DNA of 64,000 nucleotides from Salipiger sp. H15 (GCF_040409955.1 NZ_CP123385.1:661001-725000); one strand, 5' to 3'. Positions 15,672-24,798 are shown, counted from the stretch's first letter. Notes: generated by a model from the sequence alone, not told the origin. Numbers and translations are program-made.

Positions 15672-16606
15672 TTGCGCACCGCTCCGAAGGTGATCCCGCG
15701 CAGCAGGTGCTTGCGCAGCAGGATGGTGAAGACCATGACCGGCAGCAGGAAGAGCGTCGCGCCCGCCGCCACCGCGGGCCAGTCCTGCCCGGCGTTGCCG
15801 ATGATCGTGGGGATGAAGGGCGGCGCGGTCTGCGCCGTGCCCGAGGTCAGCAGCACCGCGAAGGCGTATTCGTTCCAGGCGAAGATCAGGCAGAAGATCG
15901 CGGTCGAGGCGATGCCCGTCGCCGCCTGCGGCAGCACCACCTTGGTGAAGGCCTGGAAGCGCGTGTAGCCGTCGATTAGCGCCGCCTCCTCGTATTCTTG
16001 CGGGATCTCGTCGATGAAGCCCTTGAGCAGCCAGACCGAGAGCGACAGGTTCACCGCCGTGTAGAGCAGGATCATCCCCGCGTGGGTGTCCGACAGGCCG
16101 AGCGAGCGGAACATCAGGAAGATCGGGATCGCCACGGCGATGGGCGGCATCATCCGCGTCGAGAGGATGAAGAACATCAAATCGTCCTTCAGCGGCACCT
16201 TGAAGCGCGAGAAGGCGTAGGCCGCGAGCGTGCCGAGAAAGACGCTGAGGAAGGTCGAACCGAAGCCGATGATCACCGAGTTCATGAAGCGCTCGCCGAA
16301 GCGCGACGGGCCGGCGATGGTCAGCCCCTTGGACTGCACGATGCGCTCGTACCAGGTCTGCGGCGGGTGGGTGGCGAAATACTCGGCGGTCTGCCGGGTC
16401 TGCGTGGTGAAGAGGTTCACGTAGCCCTCGAGCGAGGGGGTGAAGACGACCTTCGGCGGGTAGGCGATGGCATCCGCCGAGGACTTGAAGCCGGTGGCGA
16501 TGATCCAGACCAGCGGCAGGATGGTGATGACCGCGTAGAGCGCCACCAGCGTGCCCGCGACCCATTTCTGCCGCGGCGAGGGTTCGGTGATCGAATAGCC
16601 GCTCAT
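15668..16606 (-). CDS. Sugar ABC transporter permease, MalG-like
   Basis: A 312-residue inner-membrane permease with six predicted helices and the EAA loop EYEEAALIDGYTRFQAFTKVVLPQ that docks to the ATPase. It has the extended periplasmic stretch after TM1 (YPPKVVFTPSLEGYVNLF) typical of MalG/CUT1 components. It is coupled to both neighbours by 4-bp ATGA overlaps. Confidence 0.9.
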   Translation of the reverse strand: MSGYSITEPSPRQKWVAGTLVALYAVITILPLVWIIATGFKSSADAIAYPPKVVFTPSLEGYVNLFTTQTRQTAEYFATHPPQTWYERIVQSKGLTIAGPSRFGERFMNSVIIGFGSTFLSVFLGTLAAYAFSRFKVPLKDDLMFFILSTRMMPPIAVAIPIFLMFRSLGLSDTHAGMILLYTAVNLSLSVWLLKGFIDEIPQEYEEAALIDGYTRFQAFTKVVLPQAATGIASTAIFCLIFAWNEYAFAVLLTSGTAQTAPPFIPTIIGNAGQDWPAVAAGATLFLLPVMVFTILLRKHLLRGITFGAVRK

Positions 16607-17550
16607 CTTTCCTTCACCTTGTTCAGCGCCTTCACGTAGATCGAGGCGAGGCCGAAGACCGTGACGAAGAGGATGATCGCGTAGGCCGAGGCATAGCCCG
16701 TACGCCATTTCTCGAAGGCCTCGCGCTTGAGGTTGATCGAGGTGAGCTCGGTGGTGGAGCCGGGGCCGCCGCCGGTCAGCTGCACCACGAGGTCGAACAT
16801 CTTGAAGTTCTCGATGCCCCGGAACAGCACCGCCAGCATCAGGAACGGCAGCACCATGGGCACGGTGATGGTCCAGAACTGCCGCCACTTCGACGCCCGG
16901 TCGCATTCGGCGGCCTCGTAGATCGAGTCCGGGATCGAGCGCAGCCCGGCGAGGCAGATCAGCATCACGAAAGGCGTCCACATCCAGGTATCGACGATGA
17001 TGATCGCCCAGGGCGCCAGCGACACGCTGCCGATCATCGAGAAACTGGTGGGATCGGCGCCGGTGAAGAAGCCCACCACGTAGTTGAAGAGGCCGATCTG
17101 CGGCTGGTAGAGGAAGGTCCAGAAGTTCCCGACCACCGCGGGCGAGAGCATCATCGGCAGCACGATGATCGTGGTCCAGAGGTCGTTGCCCTTGAACTTG
17201 CGGTTGATCAGCCATGCGAGGCTGAAGCCGATCAGCACCTGCAGCACGATGGTCCAGCACAGGAAATGCGCGGTCGCCTGCATCGTTTGCCAGATGTCGC
17301 TGTCGGTGAGGATGCGGTCGTAGTTGCGCAGCCCGATCCACTCGACCCCGGCGTTCGGCCGGTTGGCGCGGAAGTTGGTGAAGCTGAGGCGGATCGTCCA
17401 GATCAGCGGGAAGATGTTCACCGCCAGCAGCAGGAAGATCGTCGGCGCGACGAAGATCCAGGCGATGGTCCGGTCGGACAGGCCGCGGAACCTGCGTGCA
17501 AGGCCTGGCGGCGTCGCCTCGGCGGCGCGCGTGATGACGGATTGGGACAT
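16603..17550 (-). CDS. Sugar ABC transporter permease, MalF-like
   Basis: A 315-residue permease. TM1 (IAWIFVAPTIFLLLAVNIFPLIW) is followed by SFTNFRANRPNAGVEWIGLRNYDRIL, a hallmark of CUT1 MalF-like subunits. The EAA loop is SIYEAAECDRASKWRQFWTITVPMV. It overlaps the MalG-like gene by 4 bp. A 104-bp gap separates it from the binding-protein gene, the usual place for differential expression of the receptor. Confidence 0.9.
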   Translation of the reverse strand: MSQSVITRAAEATPPGLARRFRGLSDRTIAWIFVAPTIFLLLAVNIFPLIWTIRLSFTNFRANRPNAGVEWIGLRNYDRILTDSDIWQTMQATAHFLCWTIVLQVLIGFSLAWLINRKFKGNDLWTTIIVLPMMLSPAVVGNFWTFLYQPQIGLFNYVVGFFTGADPTSFSMIGSVSLAPWAIIIVDTWMWTPFVMLICLAGLRSIPDSIYEAAECDRASKWRQFWTITVPMVLPFLMLAVLFRGIENFKMFDLVVQLTGGGPGSTTELTSINLKREAFEKWRTGYASAYAIILFVTVFGLASIYVKALNKVKER

Positions 17551-17654
17551 GGAACGGGTCTCTTCGCTTCGTTCGGCGGGATGCGCGGGATCGTCGTGCT
17601 GACCGACCCCGCGCCCGGGACCGCCCGTCCGTGGACGCTGCGGCCTGCGGAGGC

Positions 17655-18971
17655 TCACATCTTGCCTTCGTCTTGGAAGATCTCGGTCCAGTCGGCGACG
17701 AGGCCGTCGAGCGCCTCCTGCGCCGTGCCCTCACCCGCGACCACGTACTTGTGGACGTGGTCCTGCATCGACAGCAGCAGTGAGGCATAGGCGGGCTCGG
17801 CCCAGAAGTCCTTCACGATCGCCATGGAGTCGAGGAAGGTCTGCGCGTAGGGCTGGCTGGTGGCAAAGCCCGGATCCTCGACCACCGCCTTCAGCGCCGA
17901 ATAGCCGCCGAGCTCCCACCACTTGGCCTGGACCTCGGGCTGGGCGAACCACTTGATGTATTCGAGCGCCGCGTCCTGGCTGTCGGAGTAGGAGACGACC
18001 GAGATCCCCTGCCCACCGAGCTGGGCGAAATGCCCGTCCGGACCCGCCGGGTTCGGGAAGTATCCCGACTTGCCGCCGCCGACGTTCGGGTCGGCCTCGA
18101 CCCCCGGCCAGATGAAGGCGAAGTTCATCTGCAGCGCCACCTGCCCCGACTTGTAGGCGTCGATATCCTCGGACATGTACCAGTCGGACGAGCCCGGAGG
18201 CGTGCAGCAGTCGTAGAGCGCCTTGTAATACTCGAGCCCCTTGGCCGCCTCGGGCGAATTCACCACCCCCTCGAGCTTGTAGGGCTCCTCGGGCGTGCCG
18301 TAGCTGAAGCCGTAGTTGTAGAGCGCGTTGGTCACGCCCATGGTGATGCCTTCCGAGCCGCGCTCGGTGTATATGGCGGCGCCATAGACCGTGGTGCCGT
18401 CGATGTCGCGGCCCTGGAAGAACTCGGCGATGTCCTTGAGCTCGTCGAGCGTGTCGGGCGCCTTCAGCTCGCGGCCGTATTTCTCCTTGAACTCGGCCTG
18501 CAGCTCGGGCCGCTCGAACCAGTCCTTGCGGTAGGTCCAGCCGACCACGTCGCCGAAGGCCGGCAGCGCCCAGTAGTTCGGCGTGCCCTTGGGCCATTCG
18601 GAATAGCCGGTCACCGTGGCGGGGATGAAGTCGTCCATCGAGATGCCATTGGCCTCGAAGAAGTCGTTCAGCTTCACGTAATGGCCCGCCTCGGCGCCAA
18701 GCCCGATCCACTGGCTGTCGCCGATCATCAGGTCGCAGAGCTTTCCGCCGGAGTTCAGCTCGTTCAGCATGCGGTCGGCGAAGTTCGGCCAGGGCACGAA
18801 TTCGAACGACATGTTGTTCCCGGACTTCGCCTCGAAATCCTTGGACAGCTCGACCAGCGCGTTGGCCGGATCCCAGGCTGCCCAGCAGAGGGTCAGATCA
18901 TCCGCCTGCGCCGTGCCCGCAATGGCGAGCAAGGCGGTGGCAGCCGCCGGAACGGTATATCGGATATTCAT
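17655..18971 (-). CDS. Extracellular solute-binding protein, sugar/polyol ABC importer
   Basis: A 438-residue periplasmic receptor. The signal peptide (MNIRYTVPAAATALLAIAGTAQA) is followed by a family-1 binding fold (LTLCWAAWDPANALVELSKDFEAKSGNNMSF, LPAFGDVVGWTYRKDWFE). It is the first gene of a seven-gene operon (receptor, two permeases, small membrane protein, two ATPases, DhaK-type kinase) and is transcribed away from a LacI-family gene across the tandem operators. The kinase suggests a small ketose or polyol as ligand, which is inference. Confidence 0.9.
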   Translation of the reverse strand: MNIRYTVPAAATALLAIAGTAQADDLTLCWAAWDPANALVELSKDFEAKSGNNMSFEFVPWPNFADRMLNELNSGGKLCDLMIGDSQWIGLGAEAGHYVKLNDFFEANGISMDDFIPATVTGYSEWPKGTPNYWALPAFGDVVGWTYRKDWFERPELQAEFKEKYGRELKAPDTLDELKDIAEFFQGRDIDGTTVYGAAIYTERGSEGITMGVTNALYNYGFSYGTPEEPYKLEGVVNSPEAAKGLEYYKALYDCCTPPGSSDWYMSEDIDAYKSGQVALQMNFAFIWPGVEADPNVGGGKSGYFPNPAGPDGHFAQLGGQGISVVSYSDSQDAALEYIKWFAQPEVQAKWWELGGYSALKAVVEDPGFATSQPYAQTFLDSMAIVKDFWAEPAYASLLLSMQDHVHKYVVAGEGTAQEALDGLVADWTEIFQDEGKM

Positions 18972-19040
18972 TGTTGCATCCTCCCAGAGATAAGGCCGGG
19001 CTCTCCTCTTCCCGACTCGATTATCTTTACCAAGGGTAAG

Positions 19041-19086
19041 TGAGGTACGTGCCTCAGATCAAACGATTTCTGAGGTACGTGCCTCA
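19041..19086. promoter_or_regulatory. Two tandem LacI-type operators
   Basis: The 16-mer TGAGGTACGTGCCTCA occurs identically at 19041-19056 and 19071-19086. Each is a near-perfect palindrome (TGAGG/CCTCA arms, one mismatched pair), and the centres are 30 bp apart, about three helical turns. They lie between the divergent receptor gene (starts 18971) and the LacI-family gene. Just to the left is a further small inverted repeat, TTACC-AAG-GGTAA (19027-19039). Confidence 0.85.
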
Positions 19087-19151
19087 TAGTGGTTGCCTTC
19101 CATCTGAAAACAAACAAGACTCCCTGTCAGATGACCGAGCAGAGCTTCCCC

Positions 19152-20183
19152 ATGCGCCCCACCACCAAAGACCTCGCCAAGGCCGCAGGCGTCAGCCTCG
19201 CGACGGTGGACCGCGTGCTGAACGCACGCCCGGGTGTGCGCGAAAAGACGGTGAAGGCCGTCAACGAAGCGATTGAGCGCATTGGATTTGTCCGCAACCA
19301 GTCCGCCGCCAACCTGGCCCGCGGACGGCGCTACCGCTTCCAGTTCCTGCTGCCCGAGGCGGGCGACGACTTCCTCGCCACGCTGGTCGAGCGCATCGAG
19401 GAATCGCGCGCCGCCTTCCTCTCCGAGTCGCTCGAGATCTCGATGCGCCGGGTGCTGTCGAACGATCCGCACCTGACCGCGCAGGCGCTCTCCCGCGTCT
19501 CTCCCGCGCGGGTCGACGGCGTGGCGATCATGGCCCCCGAAAGCCCGCAGGTGCGTGACGCCACCACCCGCCTCATCGAGCGCGGCGTCGAGGTGGTGCA
19601 ATTCATCTCGGGCCAGCCGGGCCTCAGGCCGCTCGATTTCGTCGGCGTCGACAACAACTCGGCCGGAGCGACGGCGGGCCGGCTGATGGGGCGCTTTCTC
19701 GGCGAGCGGAAGGGCACCATCCTCGTGGTGGCCGAGACGATGAACTCGCTCGACAGCGTCGAGCGGCGGCTCGGCTTCGACACGGTGCTGACGGCGGATT
19801 TCCCGAACCTCTCGGCCCTGCCCTCGGTCGAAACCTACGGCGATCCGGCGCGCACGCGCATGGTCATCGCCAATTCCTACGCCAACCACCCCGACATCGT
19901 CGGCGCCTACCTGATGAGCTCCGAGGTGCGCCTGCCGCTCGAGGCGCTCTGCGGCGCGTCGGACCCGATGCGCCAGGTGATCATCGCCCACGAGCGCACC
20001 GGCTACAGCGAGGAGAAGCTGCGCAACGGCACGCTCGACGCGGTGATCGCCCAGAACCCCGGGCACCTCGTGCGCAGCGCCATCCGCGTTCTCAAGGCGC
20101 GCAGCGACGGGCGCGAGCCGCTCGCCTCGCAGGAACGCATCCGCATCGAGATCTACATCAAGGAGAACCTCGGCCTCTACTGA
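19152..20183 (+). CDS. LacI-family transcriptional regulator
   Basis: The N-terminal LacI helix-turn-helix reads TTKDLAKAAGVSLATVDRVLNARPGV with the hinge ANLARG. It is followed by a periplasmic-binding-like effector domain (about 60-340: FQFLLPEAGDDFLATLVERIEE, DGVAIMAPESPQ, FVGVDNNSAGATAGRLMGRFLG). The ATG at 19152 puts the HTH at the canonical N-terminal position; an ATG at 19131 and a GTG at 19089 are also in frame, none with a strong ribosome site. It probably represses the ABC/kinase operon and itself through the two upstream operators, with a sugar or sugar phosphate as inducer. Confidence 0.92.
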   Translation: MRPTTKDLAKAAGVSLATVDRVLNARPGVREKTVKAVNEAIERIGFVRNQSAANLARGRRYRFQFLLPEAGDDFLATLVERIEESRAAFLSESLEISMRRVLSNDPHLTAQALSRVSPARVDGVAIMAPESPQVRDATTRLIERGVEVVQFISGQPGLRPLDFVGVDNNSAGATAGRLMGRFLGERKGTILVVAETMNSLDSVERRLGFDTVLTADFPNLSALPSVETYGDPARTRMVIANSYANHPDIVGAYLMSSEVRLPLEALCGASDPMRQVIIAHERTGYSEEKLRNGTLDAVIAQNPGHLVRSAIRVLKARSDGREPLASQERIRIEIYIKENLGLY

Positions 20184-20201
20184 GCCGGTCCCCCCGGCTC
20201 A
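20181..20201. terminator. Hairpin overlapping two convergent stop codons
   Basis: An 8-bp stem TGAGCCGG/CCGGCTCA whose two ends are the stop codons of the LacI-family gene (plus) and the LysR gene (minus). It is compact and symmetric, so probably bidirectional; no T-run is present. Confidence 0.55.
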
Positions 20202-21092
20202 CTCCCGGTGCAGCGCGGCCGCCAGCTGCATCGCGAAACGCGCCGAGGCCACCGGCAGCGTGCGCCCGCGCAGCTGGCCGAGGATGAGGCTCCCCGCCGC
20301 CACGTCCTTCTCCGAGAGCGGCCGGAAGGCCAGCCTGCCGTCGCCGGGCTGCTGCAAGCCGATCGGGATCTGGTAGCCGATCGCCCGCTCGTGCAGCACG
20401 TAGTGGCGGATCAGCTCGAAGCTCTCGGTCTCGAGGATCGGGCTCATGCTGCGGCCGAGCCGCCGCGCCGCGAGGTCCAGCAGGTGCCGCACGCCGTACT
20501 TGGCATCGGGCGCGACGCTCGGCGCATCGAGGCATTCCCAGAGCCGCAGCTCGGTCTTCGCGGAAAGCGGGTCGTCGCTGCGCAGGATCGCGTGGACCTG
20601 CTGGGGCACCAGTTCGAGCACCTCGAAATCGACGAGGTAGACCGGCTCGAAGACCAGCGCGATGTCCGAGGCGTAGCTTGCCAGCTCCTGCTCGGCCTGC
20701 GCCCGGTCGCGGACCTTGACGGTGAAGGTGACGCCCGGATGCTGGGCGCGATACCGGGCGATCTGCTCGGGCAGGAAATAGGGCAGCAGCGCCTGCGAGC
20801 AGGCGATGCGGACGTGCCCGCGCCGCTCGCCCGAGAGGTCGGCCACCTGGCTCTGCACGCGCGAGAAATCCGACTTCGACATGCGGTAATGGTGCAGCAC
20901 CATCTCGCCCGCCGGGTTCAGCCGCACCCCGCCCGGGATGCGCTCGAAGATCGGCGAGCCGAACTCCGCCTCGAAGCCCCTTATGCGCCGGTTCAGCGCC
21001 GAGGCGGTCAGGTTCATGTCCTCGGCAGCCTTGCGCATCGAGCCCGAGCGCGCCACCGCCTCGATCAGCGCAAACGTCTGAAAATGCTTCAT
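20199..21092 (-). CDS. LysR-family regulator, paralogue of the one at 33114
   Basis: A 297-residue regulator. The winged HTH (FALIEAVARSGSMRKAAEDMNLTASALNRRIRGFEAEFGSPIFER) is followed by a LysR effector domain (RRGHVRIACSQALLPYFLPEQIARYRAQHPGVTF). It is divergent from the oligopeptide-type ABC operon. Long stretches match the second LysR protein at 33114-34001 (ALNRRI, PIFERxPxGVRLNPAGE, DLSGERRGHV, RDRAQAEQEL, LVFEPVxLVDFEV, KYGVRHLL/QYGVRHLL, RGRTLPVASA), so these are paralogues. The conserved box at 21111 is its probable binding site. Confidence 0.92.
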   Translation of the reverse strand: MKHFQTFALIEAVARSGSMRKAAEDMNLTASALNRRIRGFEAEFGSPIFERIPGGVRLNPAGEMVLHHYRMSKSDFSRVQSQVADLSGERRGHVRIACSQALLPYFLPEQIARYRAQHPGVTFTVKVRDRAQAEQELASYASDIALVFEPVYLVDFEVLELVPQQVHAILRSDDPLSAKTELRLWECLDAPSVAPDAKYGVRHLLDLAARRLGRSMSPILETESFELIRHYVLHERAIGYQIPIGLQQPGDGRLAFRPLSEKDVAAGSLILGQLRGRTLPVASARFAMQLAAALHRE

Positions 21093-21110
21093 TTCCCCGC
21101 ACCCCTCACG

Positions 21111-21148
21111 TGGTGCATAAAATGCACCGGACCTGTGAAATCATAGCA
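21111..21148. promoter_or_regulatory. Conserved LysR box, copy 1
   Basis: This starts with the inverted repeat GGTGCAT-AAA-ATGCACC and ends with TGAAATCATAGCA. Read away from the LysR gene, it has the same order and spacing as the box at 33066-33103 (inverted): TGCA half-sites, TGCACCGGA, four variable bases, then TGAAATCATAGCA. It lies 18 bp from the LysR start and 69 bp upstream of the ABC receptor start. Confidence 0.8.
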
Positions 21149-21217
21149 CTTTGCGCAACACGGCAGATACACCAACCTGACGGGGACATTGGCATCTCAG
21201 CAGGAAGAGCCCCCGAA

Positions 21218-22819
21218 ATGAGCACAACCCGTCGCACTTTCCTGAAGACCGGCGCCGCGATCACGGCCATGCCCTTCATCCACGCGCTTCCCGCTGCCGC
21301 CGGTTCGGGCGACACGCTGGTCGCGGTCACCGCGCAGACGATCAACTCGCTCGACCTGCACCGCACCGGCACCAACCGCGCGAGCTATGCCGTGGCGATC
21401 AACTGCTACGACCGGCTGGTGACCTTCGGCACCAAGGAAGCGCCGGGCGGCGGGCTCAGCTACGACTACGCCACGCTCGAGCCCGAGCTGGCCGAAAGCT
21501 GGACGATCTCTGACGATGGCATGGTGATCACCTTCACGCTGAAGGACGCCACCTTCCAGGACGGCAGCCCGGTCACCGCCGAGGACGTGAAATGGTCCTT
21601 CGACCGCGCCGTCACCGTCGGCGGCTTCCCCACAGTGCAGATGAAGGCAGGCGGGCTCGAGCGCCCCGACCAGTTCGAGGCGGTGGACGCCAAGACCTTC
21701 GTGGTCAAGCTCGACCGCCCGTCGAAGCTGTCGCTGCCCGACCTCGCGGTCCCGGTGCCCTTCATCATCAACGCGACGCTCGCCAAGGCCAACGCCACCG
21801 CCGACGACCCCTGGGCGATGGAGTACCTGCACAAGAACACCATCGGCTCGGGTGCCTACAAGGTGACCCGCTGGGACGCCGGCCAGCAGCTGGTCTACGA
21901 GCGCAACGAGTCCTGGGTCGGCGGCCCGGTGCCCTCCTACGCCCGCGTCATCATGCGCGAGGTGCCCTCGGCCGCGACCCAGCGCGCGCTGGTCGAGCGT
22001 GGCGACGTGCAGGTGGCCTTCGACATTCCCGACAAGGACGCGGCGGAACTCGCCGACAAGCTGACGGTCTATTCCACCCCGGTCGAGAACTGCATCCACA
22101 CGCTCTGCCTCAACACCATCTTCGAGCCCTTCCGCGATACCAACGTGCGCAAGGCCATCGCCGCCGTGGTGCCCTACGAGGCGATCTTCCAGGCCGCCGC
22201 CTATGGCCGCGGCGCGCCGCTCTGGGGCGGGCCGGCCGAGATCACCGACACCGCCTGGCCGCGCAAGTCGCCCTATGCCACCGATCCGGCCACCGCGCAG
22301 GAATTCGTGGCCGCCTCGGCCTACCCGGACGGGTTCGAGACCACGCTCTCGATTGCCACGGATCTCGCCTCGTGGATGGAGCCCGCCGCCCTGCTGATCC
22401 AGGAGGCCGTCGCCAAGATCGGCATCACCGTCGAGCTCGAGAAGATCCCCGGCGCCAATTGGCGTACGGCCTCGCTGGTCGAGAAGCGCCTGCCGATGCA
22501 CCTCGAGAACTTCGGCGGCTGGCTCAACACGCCCGACTACTACTTCTTCTGGGCCTACCAGAAGGACCACCTCTTCAACTCGTCGAACTACTTCAACGAG
22601 GAGGTCGAGGCGCTGACCAACGAGACGCTGCACATGGCGATGGACGACCCCGAGTATGCGCCGAAGATCAAGCGCATGTTCGAGATCGCCTTCGAGGACC
22701 TGCCGCGCATCCCGCTCTACCAGCCGGCGCTCAACGTCGCGGTGAACGGCGCTTCGGGTTACGAGTTCTGGTTCCACCGCCAGCTTGACATCCGCAGCCT
22801 CAGCCCGGCGAGCGCCTGA
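21218..22819 (+). CDS. ABC transporter substrate-binding protein, family 5 (DppA/OppA-like)
   Basis: A 533-residue receptor. The Tat-type signal (TTRRTFLKTGAAITAMPFIHALPAAA) indicates export in folded form. The mature part is a family-5 binding protein (LEPELAESWTISDDGMVITFTLKDATFQDGSPVTAEDVKWSFDRA). Family members bind peptides, but relatives bind opines, nickel and other amides. AGGAAGA precedes the ATG. It heads an operon with two permeases, a fused ATPase and allophanate hydrolase, so the ligand may be a nitrogen compound such as a ureide. That link is contextual. Confidence 0.9.
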   Translation: MSTTRRTFLKTGAAITAMPFIHALPAAAGSGDTLVAVTAQTINSLDLHRTGTNRASYAVAINCYDRLVTFGTKEAPGGGLSYDYATLEPELAESWTISDDGMVITFTLKDATFQDGSPVTAEDVKWSFDRAVTVGGFPTVQMKAGGLERPDQFEAVDAKTFVVKLDRPSKLSLPDLAVPVPFIINATLAKANATADDPWAMEYLHKNTIGSGAYKVTRWDAGQQLVYERNESWVGGPVPSYARVIMREVPSAATQRALVERGDVQVAFDIPDKDAAELADKLTVYSTPVENCIHTLCLNTIFEPFRDTNVRKAIAAVVPYEAIFQAAAYGRGAPLWGGPAEITDTAWPRKSPYATDPATAQEFVAASAYPDGFETTLSIATDLASWMEPAALLIQEAVAKIGITVELEKIPGANWRTASLVEKRLPMHLENFGGWLNTPDYYFFWAYQKDHLFNSSNYFNEEVEALTNETLHMAMDDPEYAPKIKRMFEIAFEDLPRIPLYQPALNVAVNGASGYEFWFHRQLDIRSLSPASA

Positions 22820-22822
22820 GCC

Positions 22823-23848
22823 ATGGGCGCGCGCGGCACCGCCATCGGACTTCGCATTGCGCAGGCGATCCCGGTGCTCTTCGGGGTGATCGTGATCTCC
22901 TTCCTGCTGACGCGCGCCCTGCCCGGCGATCCGGCGGCGCAGTTCGCCGGGGCCATGGCGACGCCGGAGTCGATCGAGCAGGTCCGCACCTCGCTCGGCC
23001 TCGACAAGCCGCTCGTCCAGCAGTTCGGGCTCTATCTCGGCCAGCTGGCGCGCGGCGATCTCGGCCAGTCGGTCTCGACCGGCCAGCCGGTGGTCTCGGA
23101 ACTCGCGAGCCGCCTGCCCGCCTCGCTCGAGCTGACGCTCTTCGCGCTGATCCTCTCCTGCGCCGTGGCGATCCCGCTCGGCGTGCTGGCGGCGACGCGG
23201 CCCGGCAGCTGGGTCGACCAGCTCTGCCGGCTCTTGGTCACCGCGGGCGTCAGCCTGCCGACCTTCTTCACCGGCATCATGCTGGTCTACGTCTTCTACT
23301 ACCTGCTCGGCATCGCGCCCTCGCCGCTCGGGCGCCTCGATTTCATCTACCTCGACCCGCCTCATGTCACCGGCTTCTTCCTGATCGACGCGGCCCTCGC
23401 CGGCGACTGGGAGACCTGGTTCGGCGCGCTCAGGCAGCTGATCCTGCCGGGGGTGACGCTGGCGCTCTTCACCCTCGCGCCGATCGCGCGGATGACCCGA
23501 GCCGCCATGCTCTCGGCGCTCTCGGCCGACTACGTACGCACCGCCCGCGCCGCCGGGCTCGCGCCGCGCAAGGTGCTCTACGGCTATGCCTTCCGCAACG
23601 CGCTGCTGCCGGTGGTCACCACGCTCGGCATGGTCTTCTCCTTCGTGCTCGGCGCCAACGTGCTGGTCGAGAAGGTCTTCGCCTGGCCCGGCATCGGCTC
23701 CTACGCGGTCGAGGCGCTGGTGGTCTCTGACTATGCCGCCGTGCAGGGCTTCGTGCTGTCGATGGCGCTGCTCTTCGTGCTGCTCAACCTCCTCATCGAT
23801 CTGGCCTACTCGGTGATCGATCCGCGCTTCGGGACATCCGCCAAATGA
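22823..23848 (+). CDS. ABC transporter permease, DppB-like
   Basis: A 341-residue permease with six helices. It shows the family opening IAQAIPVLFGVIVISFLLTRALPGDPA, the ASLGLDKPLVQQFG-type segment, and the docking loop DYVRTARAAGLAPRKVLYGYAFRNALLPVVT. It starts three bases after the receptor stop and overlaps the next permease by 4 bp (ATGA). Confidence 0.92.
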   Translation: MGARGTAIGLRIAQAIPVLFGVIVISFLLTRALPGDPAAQFAGAMATPESIEQVRTSLGLDKPLVQQFGLYLGQLARGDLGQSVSTGQPVVSELASRLPASLELTLFALILSCAVAIPLGVLAATRPGSWVDQLCRLLVTAGVSLPTFFTGIMLVYVFYYLLGIAPSPLGRLDFIYLDPPHVTGFFLIDAALAGDWETWFGALRQLILPGVTLALFTLAPIARMTRAAMLSALSADYVRTARAAGLAPRKVLYGYAFRNALLPVVTTLGMVFSFVLGANVLVEKVFAWPGIGSYAVEALVVSDYAAVQGFVLSMALLFVLLNLLIDLAYSVIDPRFGTSAK

Positions 23849-24734
23849 CCGACATGACAGTGGAAGACACGGCGCCCGCCGCCCCCGCCACGAAAGGCTC
23901 CGGCACGCTGCGCCACATCCTCTGGGTGCTGCGCGAGAACCCGGTCACGGGCCTCAGCTTCGCGATGTTCGCGGGGCTGCTGGTCTCGGCCCTCGTCGGC
24001 CCCGCGATCGTGCCCTACGATCCGCTCACCACCGATGCCGCAGCCGCTCTGCAGCCCCCTTCGGCGGCGCATTGGTTCGGCACCGACAACCTCGGGCGCG
24101 ACGTCTTCAGCCGGGTCATCGTGGCGACGCGGCTCGATCTCGTGATCTCGGTCGCGGCGGTGGCGCTGAGCTTCGTCTTGGGCTCGGCGCCGTCGCCGGC
24201 TACCGCGGTGGCTGGATCGACACGGTGCTGAGCCGGGTGCTCGACACGATCATGGCCTTCCCGCTCTTCGTGCTGGCGATGGGCATCGTCGCCGCGCTCG
24301 GCAACTCGGTGGCCAACATCATCTACGCCACGGCGATCATCAACATCCCCTTCTACGCGCGGCTGGTGCGGGCCGAGGTCAACATCCGCCGCGACGCGGG
24401 CTTCACCCAGGCCGCAAAGCTCGCCGGGAACTCCGATGCCCGGGTGCTGGCGCTGCACATCTTCCCCAACGCCCTGCCGCCGATGATGGTGCAGGTCTCG
24501 CTCAACCTCGGCTGGGCAATCCTCAACGCCGCGGGCCTGTCGTTCATCGGTCTCGGGGTGCGCCCGCCGACCCCGGAATGGGGGATCATGGTGGCCGAGG
24601 GCGCGAACTACATCGTTTCGGGCGAATGGTGGCTCGCGCTCTTCCCGGGGCTCTGGCTGATGCTCGCCGTCTTCACCTTCAACCTGATGGGCGACGGGCT
24701 GCGCGACATTGTCGATCCCCGCCGCCGCACCTGA
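23845..24734 (+). pseudogene. ABC transporter permease, DppC-like, frameshifted
   Basis: The N-terminal part (to SVAAVALSFVLG) and the C-terminal part (GAVAGYRGGWIDTVLSRVLDTIMAFPLFVLAMGIVAALG through the docking loop GFTQAAKLAGNSDARVLALHIFPNALPPMM) are in different frames. The join is at the short G-run 24180-24182. Adding one G restores FVLGLGAVAGYRGG, a normal DppC sequence of about 296 residues. As written, frame 1 stops at 24231. All other operon members are intact, so this is either a recent single-base deletion or a sequencing error. Confidence 0.85.
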
Positions 24735-24770
24735 GCCCGCCGCCCCCCTTCATCTTTCCACAAATACTCC

Positions 24771-24798
24771 GGGGGGTGCGGGGGGCAGCGCCCCCCGC
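24771..24798. repeat. GC-rich intergenic hairpin
   Basis: A 9-bp stem GCGGGGGGC/GCCCCCCGC with an AGC loop, preceded by CACAAATACTCC and a G-run, in the 93-bp gap before the ATPase gene. It resembles GC-rich intergenic repeats I associate with rhodobacteral genomes. It may stabilise or attenuate the operon transcript; there is no T-run. Confidence 0.5.

Noticed and set aside
21197..23365. 722-codon minus-strand frame opposite the ABC receptor and permease
   Set aside because: No recognisable domain and biased toward Arg/Glu/Val repeats expected from antisense of high-GC codons.
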